A DNA stretch of 50,385 nt from an uncultured Collinsella sp. (GCA_934654515.1 CAKUGA010000007.1:1-50385); one strand, 5' to 3'; positions 15,903-24,729 are shown, numbered from the stretch's first letter. Translations and numbers: made by a program. Notes: generated by a model not told the origin, from the sequence alone.

Positions 15903-18263
15903 GTGAAGCTCGATACACTCGAGATCGGAAAGGACGCCGTTGTCGCATCGGTGGCATCGGACGATCAGGCACTCCGACAGCATATTTTGGACATGGGCCT
16001 AACGCCGGGCACCGAAGTCACCATGATGAAGTACGCCCCTATGGGCGACCCGCTCGAGATTCGCCTGCGTGGCTACGAGTTGACGCTGCGCAAGGACGAT
16101 GCCGCTCGTATCGAGCTCGTGGATGTGCACGACACCGATGCCGGCCCGCGCGTTAACGCCGCAATCGGTACGACGGAGCACCCGGCACTTGGCGAGGGGA
16201 CGTATTCGCCCCGTGCGGCAAAGACGGCCGTGCCCGAGGGCGCGCCGCTGCACTTTGCCCTCGCCGGCAACCAAAACTGCGGCAAGACCACGTTATTCAA
16301 CCAGCTGACGGGCTCCAACCAGCATGTCGGTAACTTTCCCGGCGTGACGGTCGACCGCAAGGACGGCACTATCCGTAACCACCCCGAGGCGAGCGTTACC
16401 GACCTGCCCGGCATCTATTCGCTGTCGCCGTACACAGGCGAAGAGGTTGTGAGCCGTCAGTTCATCCTCGACGAGCGCCCGGACGCCATCATCGACATCA
16501 TCGACGCCACCAACATCGAGCGTAACCTGTACCTGACGCTGCAGCTTATGGAGCTTGACCGTCCTATGGTCATCGCGCTCAACATGATGGACGAGGTGAC
16601 GGCCAACGGCGGCGCCGTGGACGTCAACCTGCTCGAGAGCCTGCTGGGCGTGCCTGTTGTTCCCATTAGCGCTGCTCGCAACGAGGGTATTGGCGAGTTG
16701 GTGGATCATGCCTTGCACGTGGCGCGGTTCCGCGAGCGCCCCGGTCGCTTGGACTTCTGCGCGCCCGATGGTCCAGACGGCGGCGCGCTGCATCGCTGCA
16801 TTCACGGCATCGCCAACCTTATCGAGGACCATGCCGCGACGGCGCATATCCCGGTGCGTTTTGCGGCGACCAAGCTGGTTGAGGGCGACGAGCTGGTGAC
16901 CGAGGCGCTTCATCTGGACCGTAACGAACTTGACGCCATCGAGCACATCATTACCCAGATGGAGGGTGAGGCCGGTACCGACCGTCTATCTGCACTGGCC
17001 GACATGCGCTTCGGCTTTATCGGCGACGTGTGTGGGCGCTGCGTCGTCAAGCCGCACGAGAGCCGCGAGCACGTGCGTTCCGTCAAGATCGACCGCATCC
17101 TGACGGGTCGCTACACGGCCATTCCGGCGTTCCTGGTGATCATGGGTCTCGTCTTTTGGCTGACATTTGGCGTGATCGGCGCGGCGTTGCAGGGACTTAT
17201 GGAGGACGGCATCGCTGCCATCATCGCCTCGGCCGATGCGGGCCTCAAGGCGTTCGGCACCAACGACGTGGTGCGCTCGCTGGCTGTCGACGGCGTGCTT
17301 ACGGGCGTGGGCAGCGTACTGACCTTCCTGCCGATTATCGTCGTGCTCTTTTTGTTCCTCTCCATTCTGGAAGACTCCGGCTACATGGCGCGCGTGGCCT
17401 TTGTCATGGATAAAGTGCTGCGTCGCTTTGGCCTGTCGGGCCGCAGCTTCGTGCCCATGCTTGTCGGTTTTGGCTGCACCGTGCCGGCTATCATGTCGAC
17501 CCGTACGCTCCCATCCGAGCACGACCGCAAGATGACGGTCATGCTCACGCCGTTCATGAGCTGTTCGGCCAAGTTGCCGGTCTACGGTCTGCTGTGCGGG
17601 GCGTTTTTCCCGCAGGCGACGGTCCCCGCCATGGTCTCGCTCTATCTGATTGGCATTGCGGTCGGTTGCATCGCGGCTTTGGTGCTCAATCGCACGGCAT
17701 TTAAGGGTGACCCGGTGCCGTTTATCATGGAGCTTCCCAATTACCGCCTGCCGAGCGTCAAGACGACAGTGATGCTGGCATGGGATAAGGCCAAGGACTT
17801 CATCACCAAGGCCTTCACCATTATCTTTGCCGCTACGGTGGTCATTTGGTTTCTCCAGACGTTCGATATCCGCTTTAATGTGGTCGCCGATCAGTCGCAG
17901 AGTCTACTTGCCGGTTTGGGTAGCATTATCGCCCCGCTGCTGGCGCCGCTCGGCTTTGGCGACTGGCGTGCATCCACGGCGCTCGTCACCGGACTTATTG
18001 CCAAAGAGAGTGTCATCTCGACCCTCACCGTGCTTTTGGGTGCAACGTCGCCCGCGGCACTGTCGAGCATGTTTTCGCCGTTCACTGCCTATGTGTTCCT
18101 GGTCTTTACGCTGCTGTACCCGCCCTGCGTGGCTGCCATCGGCGCCGTCAAGAGCGAGCTGGGTGCGCGCTATGCCGTTGCCGTGTTCGCGTTTCAGGTG
18201 ATGGTCGCCTGGATCGTGGCGTTTGTCGTGCATTCGGCGGGTATATTGCTGGGGTTGGCTTAG
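15903..18263 (+). CDS. feoB: Ferrous iron transporter, FeoA-FeoB fusion
   Basis: 786 residues from GTG 15903, with GGGGAGGA about 8 bases upstream. Residues 1-75 form a FeoA-like SH3 domain (HILDMGLTPGTEV, RLRGYELTLRKDDA). The G domain has G1 GNQNCGKTT (about 122), G2 region with VTVDRKDGT, G3 DLPG and G4 NMMD. The membrane part contains two Gate-type repeats, including SGRSFVPMLVGFGCTVPAIMS-type and SCSAKLPVYG segments, and about ten helices. It imports Fe2+ across the cytoplasmic membrane. FeoA is usually a separate gene, so this is a natural fusion. It is probably iron-regulated through the tandem palindromes. Confidence 0.95.
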   Translation: MKLDTLEIGKDAVVASVASDDQALRQHILDMGLTPGTEVTMMKYAPMGDPLEIRLRGYELTLRKDDAARIELVDVHDTDAGPRVNAAIGTTEHPALGEGTYSPRAAKTAVPEGAPLHFALAGNQNCGKTTLFNQLTGSNQHVGNFPGVTVDRKDGTIRNHPEASVTDLPGIYSLSPYTGEEVVSRQFILDERPDAIIDIIDATNIERNLYLTLQLMELDRPMVIALNMMDEVTANGGAVDVNLLESLLGVPVVPISAARNEGIGELVDHALHVARFRERPGRLDFCAPDGPDGGALHRCIHGIANLIEDHAATAHIPVRFAATKLVEGDELVTEALHLDRNELDAIEHIITQMEGEAGTDRLSALADMRFGFIGDVCGRCVVKPHESREHVRSVKIDRILTGRYTAIPAFLVIMGLVFWLTFGVIGAALQGLMEDGIAAIIASADAGLKAFGTNDVVRSLAVDGVLTGVGSVLTFLPIIVVLFLFLSILEDSGYMARVAFVMDKVLRRFGLSGRSFVPMLVGFGCTVPAIMSTRTLPSEHDRKMTVMLTPFMSCSAKLPVYGLLCGAFFPQATVPAMVSLYLIGIAVGCIAALVLNRTAFKGDPVPFIMELPNYRLPSVKTTVMLAWDKAKDFITKAFTIIFAATVVIWFLQTFDIRFNVVADQSQSLLAGLGSIIAPLLAPLGFGDWRASTALVTGLIAKESVISTLTVLLGATSPAALSSMFSPFTAYVFLVFTLLYPPCVAAIGAVKSELGARYAVAVFAFQVMVAWIVAFVVHSAGILLGLA

Positions 18264-18304
18264 CTATTTATTGATGGCGTAACCTCTGTATATCAAGTTG
18301 ATTG

Positions 18305-18339
18305 CGGCCCCGCATCTGTTACTGACGGATGCGGGGCCG
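18305..18339 (+). terminator. Terminator of feoAB
   Basis: A perfect 12-bp stem CGGCCCCGCATC/GATGCGGGGCCG with an 11-base loop, 41 bp after the stop. Only a TTG follows, so the T-run is short. Confidence 0.8.
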
Positions 18340-18384
18340 TTGCTATATAATCGCCTCCGCTCAAAATGATTGGAGACGTTATAT

Positions 18385-19581
18385 ATGAGTCAGGCAAGGC
18401 AAGACGGCATCACGCTTAAGCAGTGGCTCCCGCTCATCGGGCTCACCTGCTGCGCGTTCGTGTTCAACACGTCGGAGTTCATGCCCATCGGCCTGCTGAC
18501 CGACATCGCCGCGTCGTTCTCGCTCACCGAGGCCCAGGCAGGCATCATGATTTCGGTCTACGCCTGGGGCGTCATGCTGCTGTCGCTGCCGCTCATGGTG
18601 TTCGCATCGCGCTTTGAGTTCAAGCGGATGCTGCTGGGCGTGCTTGCCGTGTTCTCGCTGGGCCAGTTCCTGTCCGCCGTGGCGCCGACCTACCCCATCT
18701 TGGTCTGCGCACGCCTGGTGGTCGCCTGCGCGCATGCCGTGTTCTGGTCGGTCGCCTCGATCATGGCGTCGCGCCTGGTTGACACGCGCCACGGGGCGCT
18801 CGCCATCAGCATGATCGCCACGGGCTCGTCCATCGCGCAGATCTTCGGCCTGCCCCTCGGCCGCGCCATTGGCCTGGCCGTGGGCTGGCGTATGACGTTT
18901 GCCGTGGTCGGGGCCCTCTCTGCCGCTGCGGTGGTGTACCAGGCCGCCGTGTTCCCGGCCATGCCGGCGGGCGAGCGCTTTACGCTTAAGCAACTGCCCG
19001 AGCTGCTCAAGAACCCGTTCCTCATTGCGCTTTATGCGGTTACGGTGTTCATGGCAACCGGCTACTACGCGGGTTACAGCTATATCGAGCCGTTCCTGGC
19101 GCAAGTCGCGCATGTCGACGCGGGCGCCATCACCATGACGCTGACGGCGTTCGGCTGCTCTGGTCTGCTCGGAAGCTGGCTGTTCGGCCGCCTGTTCGAC
19201 GGGCACCGGTTCCCGTTCTTGGCTATCACGCTCTCCGGCGTGCCGGTGGCTCTGCTGCTCATGGGTCCGGTCGCATTGTCGCTCGTGGCAGTGCTTGCCG
19301 TCTGCGCACTATGGGGCTGCTGCGCCACGGCCTTTAACGTGGCGTTTCAGGCCGAGCTCATCAAGTACACGCCGGCGGATTCGTCGGCTGTCGCCATGTC
19401 GATCTTCTCGGGCCTGTTCAATTTGGGTATCGGCACCGGTACGGCGATCGGCGGCGCCGTGGTGTCGGGCCCTGGCATCACCTGGATCGGCTACGCAGGC
19501 GGCACGATCACTGTCGTGGGCGTCATCCTCGCCATCACGGTGCTATTCCCAACCATACGCCGCGCAAAGCCTGTCGCCTAA
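18385..19581 (+). CDS. MFS transporter, sugar-efflux (SotB/YdeA-like) type
   Basis: 398 residues from ATG 18385, 9 bases after GGAG. Twelve hydrophobic helices are visible. The start FVFNTSEFMPIGLLTDIA and the motif between helices 4 and 5 follow the DHA1 sugar-efflux/arabinose-exporter subgroup, where N-T-(S/T)-E-F-x-P-x-G-L-L is characteristic. It probably uses proton antiport to export sugars or drug-like compounds. It has no operon partner: a terminator precedes it and a 22-bp hairpin follows. Confidence 0.85.
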   Translation: MSQARQDGITLKQWLPLIGLTCCAFVFNTSEFMPIGLLTDIAASFSLTEAQAGIMISVYAWGVMLLSLPLMVFASRFEFKRMLLGVLAVFSLGQFLSAVAPTYPILVCARLVVACAHAVFWSVASIMASRLVDTRHGALAISMIATGSSIAQIFGLPLGRAIGLAVGWRMTFAVVGALSAAAVVYQAAVFPAMPAGERFTLKQLPELLKNPFLIALYAVTVFMATGYYAGYSYIEPFLAQVAHVDAGAITMTLTAFGCSGLLGSWLFGRLFDGHRFPFLAITLSGVPVALLLMGPVALSLVAVLAVCALWGCCATAFNVAFQAELIKYTPADSSAVAMSIFSGLFNLGIGTGTAIGGAVVSGPGITWIGYAGGTITVVGVILAITVLFPTIRRAKPVA

Positions 19582-19596
19582 TCACGTTCCCTCATC

Positions 19597-19663
19597 AGTT
19601 GCGGTGAAATACGGACTGCTGGGCCCAATAAACCCGGCAAACAGTCCGTATTTCACCGCAACT
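19597..19663. repeat. Perfect 22-bp inverted repeat hairpin
   Basis: The left arm 19597-19618 is exactly complementary to 19642-19663, with a 23-base middle that contains a smaller GGG/CCC pairing. It lies 16 bp after the MFS gene. The stem is far longer than a terminator needs and no T-run follows. It may be a repetitive hairpin of the same general kind as the others in this window. Confidence 0.8.
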
Positions 19664-19670
19664 TAGAAAG

Positions 19671-19713
19671 GGGCTGGGGTAGCTAAAAGAGCCCCGTCCC
19701 AAATTAGCTACCC
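19671..19713 (+). other. Overlapping alternative hairpins ahead of the GH13 gene
   Basis: GGGTAGCTAA (19677-19686) pairs perfectly with TTAGCTACCC (19704-19713). A GGGGCT run at the left (19670-19675) can instead pair with AGCCCC (19689-19694), which lies in the loop of the first hairpin. The two foldings exclude each other in part. It ends 50 bp before the glycosidase start, so it could be a leader or a terminator. Confidence 0.45.
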
Positions 19714-19763
19714 TGCTGGGCATACAATGGATGTCGTTGTGTTGAGCTTACCGGGAGGTTGCT

Positions 19764-21140
19764 ATGTGGGCATACGAGACGACGTTCTACCAGATCTATC
19801 CGCTGGGCTTTTGTGGAGCTCCGCGCGAAAACGCCGCACCCGTTGCCGAGGATGAGCTTGCCCAAGCTGCCGGCATCGCGCCCAACCCCGATGCGCCCAT
19901 CATGAAAATCGCCCAATGGGCTGACTACCTGCAGGAACTCGGCGTTGGCGCTGTGTTGATCAACCCGCCGCTCGAGTCTGATAGCCACGGCTACGACACG
20001 CGCAGCCTGCGCCATATCGACCGCCGCCTGGGCGGGGATGCCGATTTTGCCGCCGTATGCGAGACGCTGCATGCCCATGGCATTCGCGTGGTGCTCGATG
20101 CCGTCTTTAACCATGTGGGCCGCGGTTTCTGGGCATTCCGCGACGTGCAGGAACGCAAGTGGGACTCGCCTTACAAGGACTGGTTCCACATCAGTTTTGA
20201 CGGCGATTCCTGCTATGGCGACGGCTTTTGGTACGAGGGCTGGGAAGGCCATTTTGAGCTTGTGAAGCTCAACCTGCAAAATCCCGCCGTGGTCGATTAC
20301 CTGCTTGAGTCCGTGCGTCGCTGGGCCGACGTCTTTGGCGTCGACGGCCTGCGCCTGGACGTTGCCTATATGCTCGACCGCGATTTCATGCGTCGTCTGC
20401 ATAGCTTTGCCCGTGAGCTCAAGCCCGACTTTGTGCTGATCGGCGAGACGCTCCACGGCGACTACAACCAGATCGTCAACGACGAGATGCTCGACTCCTG
20501 CACCAACTACGAGTGCTACAAGGGCCTGTACTCCAGCTTTAACTCGGTCAACATGTTCGAGATCGCCCATTCGTTGCACCGTCAGTTTGGTGGCGACCCG
20601 TGGTGCATCTACCGCGGCAAGCATCTGCTGTCGTTTGTCGACAACCACGACGTGCCGCGCCTGGCGAGCATCCTGACGGACAAGTCCTGCCTGCGCCCCG
20701 CCTACGGCATGCTGTTTGGCATGCCGGGCATCCCGTGCGTCTACTATGGCAGCGAGTGGGGGATTGCCGGCGAAAAGGGCGGCCCCGATGGTGACTGGGC
20801 GCTGCGACCTGCGCTCGATGAGCCTGCGCCCAACGAGCTGACGGCATTTGTCAAGCAGCTCGCGCACCTGCGCTCGGCAAACGACGCGGCAGCCCGTGCT
20901 CTCAACTACGGTGCATATCGCAACGTGGTGATCCAGAACAAGCAGCTGCTGTTCGAGCGCACTTGCGACGATGCGACGGTGCTCGTGGCGGTGAACGCCG
21001 TGGGCGAGCCTTACACCTTTGGCGCCGGCGAGCTCAACGGGTCCTTTGCCGACCTGCTTGCCGACGATGCGCCCAATGTCGAGCTGACGGGTACCCTTGA
21101 GCTTGCACCCTACGAGGTGCGCTATCTGTTGAGAGCCTAG
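19764..21140 (+). CDS. GH13 alpha-amylase-family glycosidase
   Basis: 458 residues, with GGGAGG 5 bases before ATG 19764. The four GH13 regions are visible: I DAVFNHVG, II DGLRLDVAY (catalytic Asp near 198), III IGETLHGD (catalytic Glu near 229) and IV FVDNHDVPR (near 293). The N-terminal YQIYPLGFCGAP and short length suit a cytoplasmic cyclomaltodextrinase/neopullulanase-like enzyme, though it lacks the usual N-terminal extra domain. There is no signal peptide. It is closely followed (3 bp) by the DNA glycosylase gene, so the two share a transcript despite unrelated roles. Confidence 0.88.
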   Translation: MWAYETTFYQIYPLGFCGAPRENAAPVAEDELAQAAGIAPNPDAPIMKIAQWADYLQELGVGAVLINPPLESDSHGYDTRSLRHIDRRLGGDADFAAVCETLHAHGIRVVLDAVFNHVGRGFWAFRDVQERKWDSPYKDWFHISFDGDSCYGDGFWYEGWEGHFELVKLNLQNPAVVDYLLESVRRWADVFGVDGLRLDVAYMLDRDFMRRLHSFARELKPDFVLIGETLHGDYNQIVNDEMLDSCTNYECYKGLYSSFNSVNMFEIAHSLHRQFGGDPWCIYRGKHLLSFVDNHDVPRLASILTDKSCLRPAYGMLFGMPGIPCVYYGSEWGIAGEKGGPDGDWALRPALDEPAPNELTAFVKQLAHLRSANDAAARALNYGAYRNVVIQNKQLLFERTCDDATVLVAVNAVGEPYTFGAGELNGSFADLLADDAPNVELTGTLELAPYEVRYLLRA

Positions 21141-21143
21141 CCC

Positions 21144-21707
21144 ATGGCCGTGTCTGACGAGGACTATCAACATATTGAGCATGGGTTTGAGCCTGTGTTC
21201 GACCAGCGCTCGCGCGTTTTGGTGCTGGGGTCGTTTCCCTCGGTGCTCTCGCGTGCCAATGCCTTCTACTATGGCAATCCGCAGAACCGCTTTTGGCGCG
21301 TGATGGCCGCGTGCCTCGGTGTATCCGTGCCGTCCAACGAGGGCGATCCTTTGGCAAACGGTGAGCCCGCGACGCTCGATGCCTCCATTGCCGCCAAGCG
21401 GGCCATGCTGCTGAACGGCGGCGTGGCCCTGTGGGATGTGATCGAGAGCTGCGACATTAAGGGCTCGAGCGACGCGAGCATTCGTAACGTCGTGCCGGCA
21501 CATATCGAGCGCATTACCGATGTCACGCCGATTGAGGTCGTTATCTGCAACGGCGGCGCGGCCGGGCGGCTCTACAAACGCTATCTACAAGAGCGGACGG
21601 GGCTACCCGCCATCGTGCTGCCGTCGACGAGTCCTGCCAACGCGGCGTGGCGTTTGGAGCGGCTTGTCGAGCGTTGGAGTGAAGCCGTTGACTGGGCAGC
21701 TCATTAA
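21144..21707 (+). CDS. DNA-deoxyinosine glycosylase (UDG superfamily)
   Basis: 187 residues. The UDG-fold motifs are VLVLGSFPS (residues 25-33), YYGNPQNRFW (42-51) and the C-terminal PSTSPAN. This matches the family that removes hypoxanthine (deaminated adenine) from DNA for base-excision repair. No catalytic Asp is apparent in motif 1, as expected for the hypoxanthine group where an Asn in motif N-P-Q-N is important. It starts 3 bp after the GH13 stop with only a weak binding site, which suggests translational coupling. Its stop lies 1 bp from the converging gene on the other strand. Confidence 0.85.
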   Translation: MAVSDEDYQHIEHGFEPVFDQRSRVLVLGSFPSVLSRANAFYYGNPQNRFWRVMAACLGVSVPSNEGDPLANGEPATLDASIAAKRAMLLNGGVALWDVIESCDIKGSSDASIRNVVPAHIERITDVTPIEVVICNGGAAGRLYKRYLQERTGLPAIVLPSTSPANAAWRLERLVERWSEAVDWAAH

Positions 21708-21708
21708 T

Positions 21709-22368
21709 TTAGATTATTGATTGAGTGTGGGCGCCGAGGTGTTTCAGAACGCCTCGCCAGACCGGAGCGGGCACGGCTGGCTCGGCAAAAACCATGCCAT
21801 TGGTGTCGACGTCCTCGGCACTGCCGCCGCCGAGTCGCTGCGCATGCCCAACCGAGCAGCCCATACGCACCGCACCCACGAGCTTGTCCATAGCTTCCGA
21901 AAACGGTCGGCGCAAGAGGCCCATGCGCGGGGAGTGGCGAAGCGCCGCGATGCCGCTGCCGGCGCAGATGGCAACGCCGCCACACCATGGCAGGTCACGT
22001 AGAATACATGCCCGGTACAGGCGGTCGAGGACTTCGTCCGCCTGCTTGTTGTTTTTGGACAGGGCCTGGACGACGACATAGACTCGTGTCTCTGTATTCC
22101 CAAGGCGATCGAGTATCTGCTCGACAGCGATCATAGCCTCATCATCAAATGTATCGTCAACAGCAAGCACCATGCCATCGACTGCACCGGCATCATCCGC
22201 CTCCAAGTCCACCGGGCGGGGGAGTGCGGTGCCGGAAAGCTGTGCATAGGCGGCGATGGCATCCTGCAGGTCCCAAAGCAAAAACTCAAGATCGGCGCTC
22301 TTGGGAATACTGATATACGCAATGGTCTGCAGCGTTTTGGGTTTATCGCCGCGTGCGATCGCCTCCAT
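21709..22368 (-). CDS. Conserved-looking protein of unknown function
   Basis: 219 residues from ATG 22368, with AAAGGAG 5 bases upstream. I do not recognise the family. It contains alternating strands and helices (TIAYISI, VDGMVLAVDD, TRVYVVVQAL), a middle stretch WCGGVAICAGSGIAAL and then HSPRMGLLRRPFSEAMDKLVGAVRMG. These resemble flavodoxin/FMN-reductase-like proteins, where a glycine-rich loop precedes a helix, but no cofactor motif is decisive. It has no membrane segment. It is transcribed divergently from the aminotransferase gene and converges on the DNA glycosylase gene with a 1-bp gap. Confidence 0.7.
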   Translation of the reverse strand: MEAIARGDKPKTLQTIAYISIPKSADLEFLLWDLQDAIAAYAQLSGTALPRPVDLEADDAGAVDGMVLAVDDTFDDEAMIAVEQILDRLGNTETRVYVVVQALSKNNKQADEVLDRLYRACILRDLPWCGGVAICAGSGIAALRHSPRMGLLRRPFSEAMDKLVGAVRMGCSVGHAQRLGGGSAEDVDTNGMVFAEPAVPAPVWRGVLKHLGAHTQSII

Positions 22369-22461
22369 GCCATCTCCTTTCCAGTCCGTTTCCGTTTAGG
22401 TTACACCGTCTGGCGGTGCCTCGCCGCGCTATCCTAGTGCAACCCTTACGAAAGGAACGCC

Positions 22462-23598
22462 ATGCGCCTGCCCATGAATACCTCGCTTGCCACGCTCAAG
22501 CCCTCCGGCATCCGCCGAATCAACGCGCTCGCCGCCCAGCACCCAGGATGCATTGCGCTCGCGCTCGGCGAGCCCGATTTTCCCACGCCCGATGTGATTA
22601 GCGCCGAGGTGACCGCCGCACTGGGCCGCGGTGACACGCACTATCCGCCCAACAACGGTCGCCCTGCCCTGCGCGAGGCGCTATCCGCATATATGGGCGA
22701 AGCGGGCCTTGCGTTTTCGGCCGACGAGGTCATCCTGACCGATGGTGCGACCGAGGCCCTGTCGGCTGCGTTTATGGCCATGCTCAATCCCGGCGACGAG
22801 GTTATTATCCCCACGCCGGCCTTTGGCCTGTACGAGAGCATCGTCGTAGCCAATCACGCCAAAGCGGTCTTTTTGGATACGGAGCCCGCGCAATTCCAGA
22901 TTGACGAGGAAGCGCTTCGCGCCTGTGTGACCCCGGCGACCAAGGCCATCGTTATCTGCTCGCCTAACAATCCTACGGGCTGCATCCTCGACGCAGCATC
23001 GCTCGATGCCGTGGCGCGCGTGGCAGAGCAGGCGGGCATATACGTAATCTGCGACGACGTATACAACCGCCTGGTCTACGTGGATGGCTACGAGCGCTTT
23101 GCCCAGCGCCACCCGGAGCTTCGCGAGCAGACGGTCGTCATCGAGAGCTTCTCCAAGCCCTGGGCCATGACCGGCTGGCGCTTGGGTTGGCTCGCAGCCG
23201 CAGCCCCCGTCATCGCCGAGATTGCCAAGGCTCACCAATACCTAGTATCGAGCGCCGTCTCCTTCGAAATGGACGCCGCAGCCCGAGCCCTCACCGTCGA
23301 CCCCACCCCCATGCTCAACGTCTACCGAGCCCGCCGCGAACGCGTGCTCGCAGTCCTAGACGCCATGGGACTCGACGTAGTGGAGCCCGCAGGAGCCTTC
23401 TACGCCTTCCCGAGCATCAAACAATTCGGCCTAACAAGCGAAGCCTTCTGCATCAAAGCCATCAAAGAGGCAAACGTAGCCCTAGTCCCGGGCGACTGCT
23501 TCGGCACCGAAGGCCACATCCGCCTAAGCTACTGCGTCTCCGACCAAGATCTGGACGAAGGCCTCCGCCGCCTGTCCACCTTCGTTTCAACGTTGTAG
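22462..23598 (+). CDS. PLP-dependent aminotransferase, class I (aspartate/aromatic type)
   Basis: 378 residues from ATG 22462, with AAAGGA 5 bases upstream. Fold-type I features are ALGEPDFPTP, the NNGRPALREA segment, ICSPNNPTG, the Asp of VICDDVYNRLVY that contacts the pyridine nitrogen, the PLP lysine in SFSKPWAMTGWRLGW and the C-terminal arginine in HIRLSYC. Substrate is not determined; AspC/PatA-type enzymes fit. From about nt 23240 the codons change: CTA, GTA and GAA become common where the first two-thirds use CTG/CTC, GTG/GTC and GAG. A family-2 hairpin follows the gene. Confidence 0.92.
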   Translation: MRLPMNTSLATLKPSGIRRINALAAQHPGCIALALGEPDFPTPDVISAEVTAALGRGDTHYPPNNGRPALREALSAYMGEAGLAFSADEVILTDGATEALSAAFMAMLNPGDEVIIPTPAFGLYESIVVANHAKAVFLDTEPAQFQIDEEALRACVTPATKAIVICSPNNPTGCILDAASLDAVARVAEQAGIYVICDDVYNRLVYVDGYERFAQRHPELREQTVVIESFSKPWAMTGWRLGWLAAAAPVIAEIAKAHQYLVSSAVSFEMDAAARALTVDPTPMLNVYRARRERVLAVLDAMGLDVVEPAGAFYAFPSIKQFGLTSEAFCIKAIKEANVALVPGDCFGTEGHIRLSYCVSDQDLDEGLRRLSTFVSTL

Positions 23599-23692
23599 TC
23601 ACTGGGGACCCAACCCATCAGCCCATCGACTTAAGGCTTATGAGTGGGGCGCGCCGCCCAACGGAAACCCGGACTGCCCCATAGTTGACGCA

Positions 23693-23827
23693 GGCACGCG
23701 CCGCCGAAGGCCAGGCGCAAGGTTTTCGTAGATTCCGCACGAGCCGAAGAGCACTTAATGTGCTCTTCGTGCGAGCCAGGACTTGACCGAGCGAAAACCT
23801 TGCGCCTGGCCTTCGGCGGAGCGTGCC
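23693..23827. repeat. Family-2 covarying hairpin element, copy D
   Basis: The 36-base outer arms (23693-23728 and 23792-23827) pair with one mismatch. The inner stem CGAAGAGCAC/GTGCTCTTCG closes a TTAAT loop. Conserved segments TTCCGCACG and CAGGACT lie between the stems and are shared with copy E (36970). Flanking ACGGAAACCCGG (about 23661-23672) and CCGGTTTTCCGT (about 23850-23861) extend the dyad with a mismatch, so the whole palindrome spans roughly 200 bp. Confidence 0.85.
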
Positions 23828-23860
23828 GGATGGTGGAATTGTGTGCAGCCCGGTTTTCCG

Positions 23861-23889
23861 TTGACCGACGCCGGGGTCCCCGCCATAAT
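23861..23889 (+). promoter_or_regulatory. Promoter of rplJ-rplL
   Basis: -35 TTGACC (23861-23866), a 17-base spacer and -10 CATAAT (23884-23889). It leaves a leader of about 210 bases before rplJ and lies at the right margin of the family-2 palindrome. Confidence 0.7.
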
Positions 23890-24003
23890 ACTTTCGGTTC
23901 ACGCACGAATCCGCTGCCAGAGACAGCCGGTGCAAACGGGCATCGCCCGCGAGCTTAATGGGACATCCCGCCAGCCGAGGTGGTCGAGTAGATATGTCTT
24001 CTC

Positions 24004-24053
24004 GCCCCCGTCGCTCATGCAGCGCGGGGGCTTTCTTTTTGGACATGCCCCCG
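24004..24053 (+). promoter_or_regulatory. rplJ leader with attenuator-like terminator
   Basis: GCCCCCG(T)CGCT pairs with AGCGCGGGGGC (24004-24031) and is followed by TTTCTTTTT, an intrinsic terminator inside the leader. The arm CGGGGGC can also pair with a second GCCCCCG downstream (24047-24053), a mutually exclusive fold. L10 leaders are known to bind L10-L7/L12 for autoregulation, and this may be that element; the match to the known family has not been tested. Confidence 0.55.
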
Positions 24054-24105
24054 TCACGTCCTTGTGGCGGACCGTGCCCGGAAAGAATTCGAGGAGGTGT
24101 AATTC

Positions 24106-24627
24106 ATGCCCCAGCAGTACAAAATCGACAAGGTTGCAGAGATCGAGTCCCGTATCGCCGAGAACGCCGGTCTGTTCGTCGTTAACTACAACGGTCTGAC
24201 GGTTAAGCAGGCTCAGGAGCTGCGTCATCAGCTTCGCGAGTGCGGCGCCGAGATGAAGGTCTACAAGAACAACCTGGTCAAGATCGCTCTCAAGAACCAG
24301 GAGCAGCCCGAGATCGACGAGATCCTCGCCGGCCCCGTCGCTTATGTGTTCTACGAGACCGAGCCGGTCGAGGCCGCTAAGGCCCTTAAGGACTTCTCCG
24401 CTAAGTCCAAGGGCGTCCTTGAGATCAAGGGCGGTATCTCCGACGGCAAGGCCGTTTCCGCTGATGACGTTAAGGCTATCGCCGAGCTGCCCACCAAGGA
24501 TCAGCTTCTCGGCCAGATCGCCGGTCTCATCTCCGGTTTCGCTCGCGACATCGCTGTCTGCGTCAACGGCGTTTCCTCTGGTCTCGCTCGTTCGATCCAG
24601 CAGGTCTCCGAGCAGAAGGCAGCCTAG
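24106..24627 (+). CDS. rplJ: Ribosomal protein L10 (uL10)
   Basis: 173 residues, with GAGGAGG 7 bases upstream of ATG 24106. It shows the L10 start (KVAEIESRIAENAGLFVVNYNGLTVKQAQELR) and the C-terminal helix region that binds L7/L12 dimers. It forms the base of the ribosomal stalk. rplK and rplA are not in the window upstream; instead an aminotransferase and a hairpin precede it. It is probably autoregulated through the leader. Confidence 0.97.
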   Translation: MPQQYKIDKVAEIESRIAENAGLFVVNYNGLTVKQAQELRHQLRECGAEMKVYKNNLVKIALKNQEQPEIDEILAGPVAYVFYETEPVEAAKALKDFSAKSKGVLEIKGGISDGKAVSADDVKAIAELPTKDQLLGQIAGLISGFARDIAVCVNGVSSGLARSIQQVSEQKAA

Positions 24628-24729
24628 TTGCTGTTTTCACCTGCGGCGGCAACGCCGCACCCCTGGCGCATTCGCGCTGTGTTTTAACTGATCTCCGTGC
24701 ATCCGCACGGAAACCGAAAGGACTTAGAA

